In this document: in pieces, positions 12,153 through 25,730 of the stretch
Numbering within the stretch: the first letter of the stretch is position 1
How the letters are laid out: each line of letters opens with the position of its first letter
Assembly (NCBI GenBank): GCA_022747635.1
Contig: JAKTNV010000009.1
Coordinates: forward strand, 63,341,177 to 63,405,176
Direction of reading: 5' to 3'
From: Hetaerina americana
Lineage: Eukaryota; Arthropoda; Insecta; Odonata; Calopterygidae
DNA: 64,000 nt
Program-made: the position numbers and the translations under genes
The notes under the pieces: generated by a model
Told to the model about the DNA's origin: nothing
Seen by the model: the letters and a program-made list of their open reading frames with translations, nothing else
Database searches by the model: none

Positions 12153-13849
12153 TCACCATAATTTTCCTTTCATTTTATGGGAAGGCCCAAGCGTTGTACG
12201 AAATGGAACTTAGTCCCCTATATGGCATGTAGGAATGCTTTGAAAATTTGTATGGAAACTATGTATGGTTACTGGAAAATAAATATGAAAGTGATATCAA
12301 AGTTATTTATAATCCTCAATCTCTAACAAATGTTTAATCTTCCCGTTTTTTATACAGAGGAATGCAACGAATGGAAATAAAACGTTAGAGCCTTTTTAGT
12401 ACCATTCATAATGAATTCTATGCATGACAAAGTTTACCTAGTGATAAAGTAAAACGAAGTCAGATTCCATGAATAAAAATAAGAAACTGTTGGTTTTCAT
12501 CTTTCTTGCTTAATTTCGTTCATCCTAAATGTAAGAGATAATCAGCGGGTGGTAAAATCCTGAATGTGTAATTCATATTTCAAGCAAGATTACATTATAG
12601 ATACATATGAAAAAGTCCTCTGGAAAACGCAAATGGAATTATTATGAGTAATTGAAATTGACCCCAAAATAGTTTATAGTTTCGCTTCTAGAGGAGTAAA
12701 TGAACATTTTATTCTGATCATGTGCGTCGTTATTTCTATTTCCCGTTTTTGTTCCTGTTTCTGAGGGCATTTTTTAAAATTAGAATTTTTAAAGAGTTCC
12801 TGAGGGCCACACGCTGTGAGAATTAATAACGAATATTTTTGTACTGAAATACTCCAGCTCTTTTTGTGCAAAAAATGTTGTTATTTCCCGAGATGGCTTT
12901 AATATTAGCAACTCCACAATGTACTGCAATCTGCAATGATTTTTTTTTATTTTTTCATTCCTATTAGAGAATATGATAAGATAATTCTGATGAAAACAAT
13001 TTTTTCCGCAAATTAAAGGAACGTTCTATTAAAGGCCTATGTCTGTTTCTCCTTACGTACAAACTTCTCCAAAAGAAAAATTCAATTAAGGGCACTTTCC
13101 GCAATAGTTTTATTTAATCAAGCTGACAGTGTAGCTGACAGGAATGTTCCAGGTAAAACAAGTGATTGCTATTTTAATCTTTCATTTCTTGTCTAAAATC
13201 AAGTTATTTATCCTTAAGCGTGATCTCTTGTAATTAACTATAAGAATAATGGCCAAAAAACCCAAACATGTGGGTTTGTGGCCATCATATTAAACATAAT
13301 AACTATTTCAAAAGATAACAGGCATTACATTTTAGATACGATAAAATAAAAGACACGATGAAGAAACTTTATCGCGTCATTAGCTTTACGAAGAGGTCGT
13401 TTAATCACTTGATGAATAAGATACGGTAAAGCCAAAGAAACGATAAAGAAACTTTGCCTCGTATTTGATCTCATTCATCTATTTCAGTTATGAGACCAAA
13501 TTTTACCCGAATGCTATTACGAGAAATCTTTTTAAAAAAATGCAGATACCTAGTTGGCATCCACATAAGTTGCATTCCACACAAGTGAAAATTTTGCATC
13601 AAGCTTACTCTAATTTGTCAATCCTCTTCGAATGTGGACTAATTTATAAATACAGCATTTAATTTTTTCTGATGAACCAATCCAGATTTGCTTGCCGCAA
13701 AGCCATAGAGAATCGAACCTAATAGAACGGTAACGAGCTGGACGCAGAATTCCATAGCTGCACTCTCTAAATTCAATGGCTAACCAGGAGATATCTCTCC
13801 TGACTGCCCCACGTTGATGCATAAAAAAACCACATTGCAAATGCACTTG
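12153..13849. other. AT-rich stretch, nothing recognised
   Basis: No gene seen. Related short phrases (GATAAAGAAACTTT and similar) recur around 13340-13460 but do not define an element. Confidence 0.45.
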
Positions 13850-14200
13850 GCAGACCGTCCGGGCCATGCCGCCTCCCGACATAACCACCATAATGGTTAT
13901 GCATCACGCTTGTATAGTTTCAATGGACGGGGGCTGACAGCTTCCTTACCAATTCCCACTCGCACCTCACACCCTCGACATTCCCTCGCCATGTCCCCTC
14001 ACACTCCTCTTCCGAAACCCCGAATAGCTCGCACGAACGGACAAGCCTCCGCGCTAGGGGGTGTTTTAGACCGACCACTACTACTACCTCTCGGTGTCCA
14101 TCACGACCCAGCCCCTCAGGAGACCCCGAAAACCATCCCCCGTCATCTCTCCAGCTCCTTCCTCGTCCCCTAGAACCACCATGACCTCGCCCGATCCTCG
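13850..14200. other. GC/pyrimidine-rich island
   Basis: The plus strand is rich in C and T with several CpGs. A short palindrome, CATAACCA, 6 bases, TGGTTATG, is at about 13879-13900. A 119-codon plus frame (13814-14173) has no domain and follows the base bias. Confidence 0.4.
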
Positions 14201-17200
14201 CTTGTTCAGCTTTTCCATCTCGAATATCCTACCAGCATACTTAAGCGTTCATCTAATGTAGTCATCCAATGTTAATTCTCCAAAAATCCATTTTTAACAA
14301 TTACGAATGTTGGCTTGAAGGTCATTTATTAACATATTTCTCACACTTATACTCTCAGCTGGTCCTTGAGATGAGAGGAAACTTCAAGAACTAACAAATA
14401 TATGGCATTGCACTTTTCTTAATAACAGGTTAATTCAGTTAGTTTTCAAAGACTAATGTGTAGTAAGAGTTATAGTAACTTATGTGTTTCATCCTACGAA
14501 ATATGTATTCTCACCTTACAGGCATAAGGTTTTACGCAAGAGCCATAGGCAACGCGGTATGTCAACACTACACTGTTTTTGATAGAAAATATCACTTTCA
14601 CTCTTTCTATAGGCATTATTCATACCACAATTTCAGTAACTTAACCTTTTTCAAAATTATAATATTACATGTACAGATTTGAAATTATGTCCAACATTTC
14701 GCATTGATTGAAAATTTTTCGGGATTGAAATAGGATATAGAACCTTTGAACCTTTGTAACCTCTCGTTGTTTGTGTCTAGCTTCAAATTGATTAAAACAT
14801 ATCCGTTAAATGTAAAAATCAGCATGATGTCTTTTCTACGACGTATCGTACCTCCTATCCTACATCCTTTTGTGTACGTTATATACTAAAATATACATTG
14901 AAACAAACTGCATCGCTTATTCTTGATAGTTTAGTGGATAAGTTTATTTGCCGACCCATTTTTCTATGATATATAACCTTTTATTTTGTAACACTAATGC
15001 ATATGCTGGTAAGTCAAGTCGACGTGTCCAAATATCTATGTGCTACAGTTCATATTCTTAGTGATTTCTTTTCCTTTTGTCAGAAAAATATCGGTTTTCA
15101 TTCGCGTTTTATAATGAGTAAACTCCCAATTCTCCATTTTGAAGAGTAAAAAATGAATTTCATTAAGAACTGTGGGTTAATTATGCATAATATATAATAC
15201 TCATTGTAGGAACTAAAATTGTAAGAACTAAAAAAAGGACAATCATTGAAATCAATTTTACTCAGCTAGGGCATAATTAGTGGGCTATTCTAACTAACCC
15301 CTTGCAAATATTTACTAGAATATTTTATTAAACAAAAATGAATAGGGATAATTTTATAACCATGGTATTTCAACATAATCAGTGAATTTGTGCATATGGG
15401 GTGTTCAAACATCATTTATTTATGTAATAATTTTAGAGAAAGTAAACATATTTTTATGGAACATCAATGGTGATGAACTAGAAAACAAATATAAATGCCC
15501 CTACGCTCAAAACGTAGTATTATTATAAAGGCGATTTCTCATAAAAACCATTACCTAATTCTTCAATATTTTCCTCCGCTTCAAAAGAAAATTTTGGCGG
15601 CATATACTTGTCAGAAAATCGTTATTCTTGACTGCAAGGCATCCATATCCTTAAACCACCTTATAACATATTCGTCTCGTATAAATTTTCTATAAATGTA
15701 TCTTTTCTTTCAGGCACATAATATGCTTCTTATTGAATTTATTATATCCCGGCTAACCTTATTTTTCTTTGTATTATCCGTGCTTAAAATGTGGCTATAT
15801 TTGGGCAGTTTTATTAAGCTCTTAGGAAACAATGAATGGCTGAAATTGAGGGTTCTTAGAGCATTGAAATCCTTGAACACGACTTTAGCCCCACCCTTAA
15901 GGGTAAGATTTGGCCTAACACAATGGAGGATAAATGTCTTAATCTTAGGAAGACCAGATTTTCTTCCCAAGACAGGCTCTAAAGCAGCCAATTTAACCCA
16001 ATGAAGGGATCTGGGCAGGTAGCTAGCTATCTCTGCCACTAACATAATCTTAAGCTACCATGTAAAGTGCCAATAGGAAATTACATCAACAAGATGCATA
16101 AGATAGTCATTCTGAACTTTGGGACTTTCAAAATTCATTTTATTATTATTTTATAATGTTACCTTTCATTCCATAGTTAGAATAGATTAATATCTATACA
16201 AATTTCTTCGTCCACCAACATTTTAGTTTAAGAATATTTCTATATTATTGAATCATACGTACGTACCTGGGGTTGAAAAGGTTAGGCAATTTTAAATGAG
16301 TAGAGGAAGGAAACATGTGGAAATTGGACAGGGATTGGACCGGGATAATTTAGTGTCGAATCGTTGGTTGCGTTTTGATAAGATAGGGAAGTATATGTTA
16401 CGTAGTTCAGTTGTATAGGCAGCGTTCATCCCAAACCTATCTTAACAAGTAGAATGCCAATAATAATAAAAATATCCATCAAAAAAATTCTGCAAAATTT
16501 TCACTTTTGTAGTTAGTGATAACTACATGTATGCCACGAATTATTTTTTTTAAATGCTATCTGTAGGAAAAAATCATAATATTTAAAAATAATTTATTGA
16601 TTTTTTGTCCTTAGTAAATATATTCGGGTGCTTGGGTTTGATTTTAGTACGATGGAATATCGTTCGAGGGAAGAACGAAGAATTAAATCTGTATGCGATG
16701 GTGTCGACATCACTCATTTAACCCCCATGGTCGCATCTAAAAATTTGGTTTTAGGCTGTAATGATTCGTTCGGTGTCATTTAAATACCGAAATGTCCTGC
16801 TTCCTCCTAAAAGTGCCTTGCTTGCTAAATTCGTAAACTAAGGGGCTCCCAACCTGATTACCACAATATACACTCGTTTACACTCCTCGTAGCAATTTGT
16901 AACAAGCCTGGATGACTTTCTCTGAAATTTTAACAATTCCTGAATTAATGGTTTCTCCCATAGATTCTAAATAACTATCATTAAATCCAAATGTGACTTA
17001 ACTAAAGCAGATTATCTTTTTAGGTTTACACTACTAATTCCCACAAACCGTCTAACAAAACCTAGCTTCTTAGCATAATGGTGACGTAATAGACGAAGGG
17101 TATATGGAGAATGCAGTAATCATAGATCATTCGACAGAGTGTCTCACGATCAACATGGTCAGGCATAAATACACAATCAACATGATTTACTGAAAGAGCT

Positions 17201-18948
17201 TCCCCGAGAGGATATATGGATCAGAATTATAGTTCAGTGCTCATGAAATGAATCATTAGATTAAGGAGAATTAAAGACAGAGTATAAGAAAGAACACACG
17301 AGTATAAGACTTCACTGAAGCAAAAGGGTCAAATTACAATGAGATAGATGATAATATTCTGAGGGAGAATAAGGGGATTGGTAAATTGGAAGAAAGTTGG
17401 TAATGTCTCAAATTATAAATAATGAAAGTGGCAAAAAAAAGTAATAGTCGTGGAAAAGGTTAATTAAAAAGAGATTAGAAAGAAATCGTTTACAGATGAT
17501 AAGATAGATGGCTATAAGATGAAAATGAAGGAAAAAGAAAACAGAATTAGGTATAAGAAGCATGAAAAGTTAAATGATAAATAGTGGTAGGTAAATAATA
17601 GGGCAAATAAAACCAAATGAAAAGACCTTAGAGAAGAAATGAGGAGTTTCAGTGACAGTTTGGAATTGTGGGACATTCTAGGAAAATGAAGGAAATGCCA
17701 GGATGTAAGGATGAAAATTCCGTTTGTCCTAACACAGATTTGATCGCTTTGATGTTAATAAAAAAATGAGTTTATGACCAATGCATAGAAAAAAAGAGGG
17801 TATTCCCATGAGTTCGGATGAAGCAAGAAAATAAGATTCTCATTATATTCGCTTAGGACAAGGAATATTTGAAAACGGAATATAAAAGGCATTTAAGAAA
17901 ATGGAATCTAAAAAAGGCGTAAAAATTTATAACGCTACTGCAGGATCATTTAAGAATTTATGAACAAGGGGAGGTAATGTTTTTATGGGCCCATTTGTAG
18001 CAGTTATAAGAGTAAAATTTTGCCAAAAACCTTCTTCTCAGCATCGTTTTAGCTTTTCAGAGTCCCTTTTACGGTGGCGTTCCTCTTCTGTTTCTTTTCT
18101 GCGGCCATTCCCTCATTCATGGAAAGATGTCGCTTGATGATATTGATATTCGGTCATGTGAACCGAGAAGTTAGGTTGCTTGCTAGGACTCATTTTAATC
18201 TTAAGTTCCAACATCATTACTTGAAATGAATAGCTAAGATGTTTCCTGTTGTGGTCAACCTTCATAGTTTTTTTGAACTTCACTTGAAGAGTCGGTCCAA
18301 CAAGCGTTGGAAGACTTTGCAGCCGTATAACTGAGGAACATACGCTGCGAGTATCATCTTTCGTCTAGATCCAACCACTCAATTTATATGACGGGTAATT
18401 CAGCTAGGAGCAATTTTTAGGCCTGCCATCAGCAAATAATTCCAAAAACAAATAAAAACGGCCACTCACGATTTTGCTTTCATTGGTTAACTAGTAGTTC
18501 AACGTCTGTAGCAGGACTATGGTTCTTATCTGAAAACCCCTACCTCAATTTTCCGTGATAATTAGATTCTACTTTTATTAGGCTCAATACATTTCACTCG
18601 TATTTGCACATTTCCGCAAGTTTTTTTGTGGAAAGCAAAATTCAATGTGCACTAAACTATTGCGATGAAACTTTGAATAATATATGAAAAATCATGATTA
18701 TATCTTAAACAATTCAATGTGGAAACAATTTAGCGATGGAGACAGGGCTAACTATTTAGAAAAATAATTATGTATCCATTATTTAACATTTGATATGTTA
18801 ATCGAAACAAATAGAATGCAAACCTCAATAGTAATTGCCAGCATTTTTTATATGATCTCAATTAATCATCGATTTGTTACAATTAGTTAAAAGAGCGGTT
18901 GATTAAGTTGATTATCTATAGGCGTGATAGATTTCGAACATAATAAAG
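14201..18948. other. AT-rich stretch, nothing recognised
   Basis: About 4.7 kb without a gene I can support. At 15696-16045 both strands are open for more than 100 codons, but the products resemble nothing I know. At 17240-17720 the plus strand is A/G-rich and may be old decayed transposon sequence; no motif is left to prove it. Confidence 0.4.
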
Positions 18949-19155
18949 AAAAGATCGTAACAATGTTCGTCTTGATAAGTTTAATCGTACGCCTGGGTTT
19001 CGATTTACTGCATCATCCTCAGGTCAAATATGATGATGATGATTTATATTTCACCTGAAGATGATGTAATACATGGAAACACAGTCGTACCATTGAACTT
19101 AAATTCTATACAATGTTCCACTAAATCTAGTAGAACATTGTTGTTACTATCTTTT
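18949..19155. repeat. foldback element of two inverted diverged arms
   Basis: The left arm (18949-19024) and right arm (19052-19155) are imperfect reverse complements, meeting at CCTCAGGT and CACCTGAAG around a short ATG-repeat spacer. Both arms, read from the centre outward, share CCTGANGATGATG, then TCGAAAC or TGGAAAC, then a GTACG/GTACC block, an AACTTA-type block, and an outer AACAATGTT...GATCTTTT-type end. The right arm has about 26 extra bases that form their own hairpin, GTTCCACTA...TAGTAGAAC. I read this as two copies of one repeat head to head. It could come from a Penelope-like or other retroelement end, which is inference. Confidence 0.7.
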
Positions 19156-19439
19156 CTTTTTAAAAACGGTTGATTGTTTCTTTAATTTGGTTGAACTACA
19201 TGTTATTTAAGGTAATTTATTCATTCTAAATCAAAGGGCTGTAGAATAATCACTGTCCAACTTTCATACAAGCTCTCAATGGTTAATATAAATGATCGAC
19301 ACTGTAACCAACTCCAAGTTGACCGGTTTTCGTATCGACTACGTCAAATGTCCTTCGATTCCATTTACATTCGAAGTTTTTACATTTCCTTTTGTTCACT
19401 TCCCTTCTTCTAAGCTGTTGTCTCTTTCTTATTCTTTTT
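19156..19439. other. AT-rich stretch, nothing recognised
   Basis: No supported feature. Confidence 0.4.
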
Positions 19440-19900
19440 TGAGAGTATAGATCCAAACTCCTTTCCCTTAGTCACCGCGTCTCTCACTCGCAGGGTATAA
19501 CTCCGACAAACTACCCTCCATCCCTCCCTGCACTCGAGCGCATAAACATACCCTCTACAGCCGCCCCCACAATGCCCCCCAGCCCAGCCCCACCCTAAGC
19601 CCAGGTTGCACATCGCTCACCAGGGTCCAATGAGCCCCGGATGAGGAAGGAAGGCCGTTTCCATGGCGGCGGGGAAGCCTGCCCATTATTACCCTCCGCA
19701 CACATACACACACCTCGTTACGCCTTGGCCGTTGATTTCGGTTTAAACGCTGAAAGGCGATTGGCCCCAGAAGAAACTGATTCGCGCATGGTGCACGGGA
19801 TTGGGTGGCAGGGGCACCGGTCGCTGGGCGGGTAGTCATGCACGGAGGCGAGCGGGTACGTCGCAGCGATACAATTCACGTTGGCCCTCTGACCTTAAAT
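19440..19900. other. GC-rich island
   Basis: GC- and CpG-rich block between AT-rich flanks. C-rich on the plus strand to about 19620, then G-rich with several CpGs. Short overlapping frames on both strands carry no domain. Confidence 0.45.
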
Positions 19901-22063
19901 TGTCTGCTATGAATCCTAAATTTCTCATTTTTAGAATCCCAGAATTAAATGAAAATTTTTGGATTGAAATTTTAGTCTATCCAAGTCTAACCTTTACTAT
20001 GTAGATCGGCTCTTTCACATTTACATAGGCAAGGGTCAATCGTTATAATAAACTTGACTTCCTCACTCTCATTTATTTATTTTGGCTCTCTTCTTTTTTC
20101 ATAGATTATCAACATAATCTGCTTTGATATAAGAACACCATTAAATTTTCTTTGAATGATGCGTTCAGATTTTCTTCAAATGATATGGCATTATGCTCCA
20201 GTCCAACATTTTAAATGTTTTCTTCAGCTTAAATAACAGAAGAAACGAATATTTCAATCCTGATATTGGTTTACTGTAACCAAACGTTTTCTCTATCCAT
20301 TTTTATTCCCTCACTCCCTAATAGCGATTCTGTTCACTGTACTTCACGTGTTTCCATATACTTATTTATTCTTCCTCATGGATTATTATCCTCAAGTTTC
20401 CTATTTTTATACCGTTCCTAACAAGTCCATTGTGCCTAAGGGCGTGTCCAATGCTCCTAGTTCATCTTTGTCCTGCATTTCTCCAGTTCTCTATATGGTG
20501 CTTTCTACCGTTCTGTATACTTCCTCGTTCTTCATCTTCCTCGTCCACTTAATCTTTAACATTCTCCTCAGCCGTCATATTTTAAAGGCAATAATTCCTC
20601 GTCGGTGCACTTTTCCAATGTTCCATATCTCTGATCAGTAGAGGATCGTTTGCAGCCCGAGTTTTAGTATTCGTAGCCTTATTATTAGTTTAAGCATAGT
20701 AATAGCCTTTTATTTGTGAGCTATTCTTCACTAATATGCGATCGAATTTCTTCCCTCTAAATTCATTCTGCTGCCCAGGTAAATGCAGGATTTCACTAGC
20801 TTTGGTTTCTTTCATTTCATTGTGATATCTGTCTTCAGCTTCTTTCTTACCCTCCCCCCCCCGGAATTTTAGTTTTCTTAATGCTGATTCCTTGTTAGAT
20901 ACCAATGAGGTCTCATTAAAAACTTATGCCTAAAATTTCATCTAAATATAGAGACATTTTATTCCGTATTTTTATTATTTTTAGTTTAAAATATATGGGT
21001 TAATTAAAAGTCGTTGCGTTATGGTCGTAACATTTGTCAAACCTTTCTTATTGCTGTTGCTAAAATTTTACAATTGTTCAAGTTTATCGTATATTTTATA
21101 GATGAAAGAACTAAAAGAAAAGACAAAACACGAAGCTGGGTTTTGTTATTTTCAATTAAAAGTGAGACTAGTTATAATCAAGGGAACCCAATAGAAACCC
21201 TAGAAACCTTAAAGAAACCATTCGAATTTTTCTCCCAAAATAAAAGCAGCTAGCTTTCTCCCATGAAACGCTTAATTTTCTCGAGCTCAAATCCCATATT
21301 TATATTGTATTCATATTTACTGCACAAAATAAACTCTCTTTCGGAAAAGATATTTAGGTGCATGATACAAATTAATACTTTGGTGAGGTAAACTAGAGTT
21401 GCATTTCATTTGGACATTTCAAGCAAGTCACGTTATTGCAACAATAAATAAGATAATAATTCGACGCACATGCTTTAAATAAAAATAAAAATCCAAATTG
21501 GTATTTCCCAAATGGTATTTCCAGCAATTAAGGTTCACAACTTGGCTCTACTTAATTTTAGAAAAGTAGAGTCGTTACATTCCGATTCTAGTTCGCATTA
21601 GCTTTCGCCAAATTTGTTCCCTGTGATTTAAAAGCTTTTCTTCCATAAACTTTAGCAATTTTCAATTTTTCGTGCGCATCGTACACTTAGCCGAATTAAT
21701 TTTTCATATGTTATCCTAACTTGTTAAGAATTTGAAACAATATATGTAGCTTAATAACTTTGCTCATTGAGCATGTATTATCAATAGAACGTTCGTTCCT
21801 CTTAGGATTATGGGTGATGGTTTTTCCTCTTTAACATATAAACCAAAGGTAATGCCCTCACTGAAATCACTCACTATTTGGTGATAGGTAAATTTTAAAT
21901 GCAATATATTATCAATGATGTGGGAGCATTATTACAAAGTCAAATTTTAAGCAAATACAACATACTAGAACATCAAAGAGCAGTTGCATTAATTAATTCT
22001 TAAGTCATTTTGCATTGTCTCATTTAGCCATTTCTCATTTTATTAAATCACTGGCGTCGATCA
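19901..22063. other. AT-rich stretch, nothing recognised
   Basis: No gene or known repeat recognised. Short frames such as 20348-20641 are hydrophobic because of T-richness and do not look like real proteins. Confidence 0.45.
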
Positions 22064-22752
22064 TAGAAGTAAATGTACTCTATAAACTAAGTAAATATGC
22101 TCTATTTAGATACTTCATTTCTCCGGGAACTATGCGCTGTAGTAAAAATTCAAATAAATATCCAATAAATTTCTTTTTTTATTATTATTTTCTATTTTTT
22201 TATTATCGCCAAAATTTGCATTTGAAAACTTTTTCATTCTATAATTAATTCTATCCAGATTAAGTGTTAACATAGACGCATGGAGAATTTGAGAAATCTC
22301 ATAAAACCTATCCTTTCAATTAATACCGTTACATCCTAAACAAATACTCCAGCGCTACACGTACAACCATTTCCAATTCTCAAAATAACGGGCCTTTGAA
22401 ATTTTATTAGAAGTAAATGTACTCTATAAACTAAGTAAATATGCTCTATTTAGATACTTCATTTCTCCGGGAACTATGCGCTGTAGTAAAAATTCAAATA
22501 AATATCCAATAAATTTCTTTTTTTATTATTATTTTCTATTTTTTTATTATCGCCAAAATTTGCATTTGAAAACTTTTTCATTCTATAATTAATTCTATCC
22601 AGATTAAGTGTTAACATAGACGCATGGAGAATTTGAGAAATCTCATAAAACCTATCCTTTCAATTAATACCGTTACATCCTAAACAAATACTCCAGCGCT
22701 ACACGTACAACCATTTCCAATTCTCAAAATAACGGGCCTTTGAAATTTTATT
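22064..22752. repeat. two-unit tandem duplication, 344-bp period
   Basis: The segment 22064-22407 is repeated immediately at 22408-22752 with an offset of 344 bases and no difference that I can find by eye. The repeat runs from TAGAAGTAAATGTACTC to GGCCTTTGAAATTTTATT. The unit is AT-rich and has no coding signal. Near-perfect identity means the duplication is recent, or is an assembly artefact. Confidence 0.92.
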
Positions 22753-24039
22753 TAAAGAAATGCCATCAATAGGTTGCATTCAGATTTGTTTTGTTCTTGA
22801 CATAATATAAGTGGTTTAGTTTGGTAGTGGATGCTTTCAATGTACGAAATACTTCTAAAAAGAACACCACAATTCTGATGCCTTGAAACTACTTCCCATT
22901 TATACATGATAAAGATAATGTAAAATTCAATACTAATAACAATTATAAGGTATTTTTTAGAAACACATGTAAGTCTCAAACGGTTTTCAATATTTAAATG
23001 AACGGTATTTTGATCGCATGGATTGGAAATTGAACCAAATATTGAAAAGTAAAATCATTGCTTTTTACAAATATTTATTTTGAAGTCTTTTTTATTGTAA
23101 AAATAGAAATAGAGAATATTAGATCAAATAGAAAACTTCTGGCATAATCTTACTTCTAACATGAATTATAGAGTCAGGTGTGACATGGTGGAACTGTTCA
23201 ATAGCTGCTCATGGATCTGTTCCATTTCGTCTCTGTCATTAGAATACTTCAAGGTTATTTAGAAATTAAAGTGGATGATAAATATTTTACTCATTCACTG
23301 CATTGTAATTACAAGATTGCTATATTTTTTTGTTCCTATTTTGTGATCAAGTCATCTTCCTCGGTGTACGATACAAAGACGGATTCATCAGCGAGTCCCC
23401 AAAAAGAATTATTGAATTTCTATAACATTTCATTTTACTGATTTCCATATCGAAAGAATTTTTTCTCATCTTTGATAATATGCGTTGATAATAGGAAATG
23501 CCCCTTAGCATATCTATTACTGTTTATACATGGATTTCTTATTATCATACCAACTTTTTGTCTCAAAGTTCACATTCCTCTTTATACAAAATTTTTTTGT
23601 CAAATAAGGGGATAATATTATGGAAATTGAGAGAGAACTCGTCCCTTAATAACAGTGTTGTCTCTCAAGCCTCAGATCTGAAGCCTTAATCACCCAACAC
23701 AGTTTTCGTCATTTTAACTTTTCAAGTGCTTGTAGCAATAAAGAGATGAAGCTTGAGGCAACATACACTTATATTTCATTTAGCTACAAAATTAGTAAAG
23801 AAAGAATCATTTATTTGGCCTTTGAAGTTGGTGCAAGAATTTTAGCTGCGATATGAGGATTTGATCAAACAAATACGGTTGATATCTCCATGTTAATATG
23901 CTAAGGCTTTGAGGGCAATACGATCGTGAAGAGATAAGGGCATTTTATTTGTGCCAAAAATAGTCCGGATGGAATAAAGGACAAAGGAGAAATCAGCTCT
24001 CCCTTCGACAACCACTTGCGTTAATAATTATGAGAGAAG
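22753..24039. other. AT-rich stretch with one repeat fragment
   Basis: No gene seen. The fragment at 23165-23236 belongs to the same dispersed family as 6311-6433. Confidence 0.45.
23165..23236. repeat. dispersed repeat fragment related to 6311-6433
   Basis: 23165-23199 matches 6311-6345 at about 30 of 35 bases (shared TCAGGTGTGA and GGTGGAACTGTTC). TTTCGTCTCTGT follows at 23225-23236, as in the arm at 6419-6433. The order of parts differs a little, so this copy is decayed or rearranged. Confidence 0.55.
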
Positions 24040-24470
24040 TCAGTTTAGCCTCTCAACCTCCTCCCCTTTCTCTCCATCCCCTGTTTCTGCAGTCCCCGCG
24101 AGATTTTTTTACTGCTTGACACCCCTGCCGTGGCCTTAATGCTTTCGAATACACACGTGCTACAAAACAATGCAGTGCTCCGGGTGGAGCGGAGCCATCA
24201 CAAGCCCGGGGCACAGATTGAAATTGCGAGGTTGCCTCTGTGCACGCACAAACGTACACACGGTGTATCTGGCGCTGTCGTGGAAGGGGGCGCCCCTAGG
24301 GGCTCACGGCGTACCAGTCGCGTCGACGAGACTTCGTGGTGGCGCTGTTGCAGCTGCAGTAACAACGCCGTCGGCCAGTGCCTTAAACGCAAAGGGAATT
24401 ACAAGGCTTTGGGCGCCAACCCAAACCAGAAAGTGTATGAAGAAAGGGTGTCATGAGGGGTTGAGCATGT
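24040..24470. other. CpG-rich GC island
   Basis: This has one of the densest CpG runs in the window (about 24240-24380, including GTCGCGTCGACGAG). Three overlapping open frames (plus 24130-24456 and 24170-24520, minus 24198-24392) share the same DNA and none shows a domain, so they are likely composition artefacts. A near-palindromic stretch centred on TGCAGCTGCA lies at about 24349-24358. A regulatory CpG island or an unannotated promoter or first exon is possible but unproven. Confidence 0.45.
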
Positions 24471-25718
24471 GTAGTATAAGGGAACGCATTCAAGGACTCC
24501 TCCTCACGCAAATTGGTTAAATACCGGCAGTCACACCATCGCTTTCAAGGCTAAATGTACGGTGTTGAATAATTGATAGTCATTTCACAACCACGGTTTT
24601 ATATGACAACGTTTTCTAGGCTCAAAGTGCTCAAATAAGTGCATTAACAGCGCAAAGGTCAAGCAGAGTAAGGGATTCGTATTTAAGTCTACCGATGTTT
24701 GAGTCCCCTTTTCTGTGCTAAACAAGCCCTATACTCCTGAAAAGACAAGATGCTTACAGTGTGCATACATGGAAAACATGAAGGCAATAATACAAAATGT
24801 AACATTCATTATGTATGCGAAATAATGAAAAATCACGGTGCTGCAAAGGTGACATAGAAAGAGAGGCACCGAATACTCAATGATATATGCATAGGTACTG
24901 TGTTTAAAAACGCAAAGAAAAAAAAAAGAAATGCTCGCCAAAACAAAAAAATACAGGAGTGATTATTTATGTTAGGTCGAAACAAGCAAATTTCCCGTGA
25001 CGTAAAGCACGTATAAAAAAGATAAACCATATTTCTGCCTAAAATCCCGATCATTCTTATATACGTCATAGACCCCATGGGAATAAGTAGCTAGAAAATC
25101 CTGTAATAAATTGAGATGTTCAACCTCGAATACGCTGCTGATCTTTATCGTTGTTGGAAAACTAAGTTAGTATGGACTTAGAACTATTTCATTAAATCGC
25201 CCTTATGAGTTTATATATTATTTGTCCATTGGTGTATAGAATAGTCGAGGAGTCACAAACGTGGAAACAATTAGATACTGATGAACACTTATTGAAAGTA
25301 GTTCACACGTAGTCCAATGGTTAATTCTTATATTCCACTCAACTTTATGGCAAAAAAATATATTCCTACATATTTTTCGCTGAACTCACTCCATCTTTCT
25401 GCGGAATACATATTTTGTTTGTTTCTTTTTGAAGAATGTCTTTCTAAGAGCATTTTATATGAATTTTCGTACTATGTGAATGATACATTTTAATGGTGAA
25501 AGAGAAATGAGTGAATTTCCAAGGCATATGGCATGAATTATAAATATGCATTGATCTACGTATTTACGTATTATTTAAAAGTACCCAATATTAACCATTG
25601 AATATTACTGGTGCTTTATAAACTTGCTCTAAGACTACTTCCGCTTAGGCTCGAAATCTTTAAAACTGCCTATGGGAATTGAAAAAAAATGAAAAGTTCA
25701 CCATGAATGGTATGATTA
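24471..25718. other. AT-rich stretch, nothing recognised
   Basis: No supported feature. Confidence 0.45.
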
Positions 25719-25730
25719 TCGAATAATACG
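25719..25730. repeat. 5' target-site duplication of SINE copy 2
   Basis: TCGAATAATACG, repeated directly at 26039-26050. Confidence 0.9.

Noticed and set aside
15696..16045. Possible exon open on both strands
   Set aside because: No similarity to a known family, no convincing splice context, and both strands equally open.
17240..17720. Decayed LINE coding region
   Set aside because: The A/G-rich plus strand is suggestive, but no RT or endonuclease motif could be read in any frame.
22064..22752. LTR pair of a retrotransposon
   Set aside because: The two copies are directly adjacent with no internal region, lack TG...CA ends, and have no primer-binding site.
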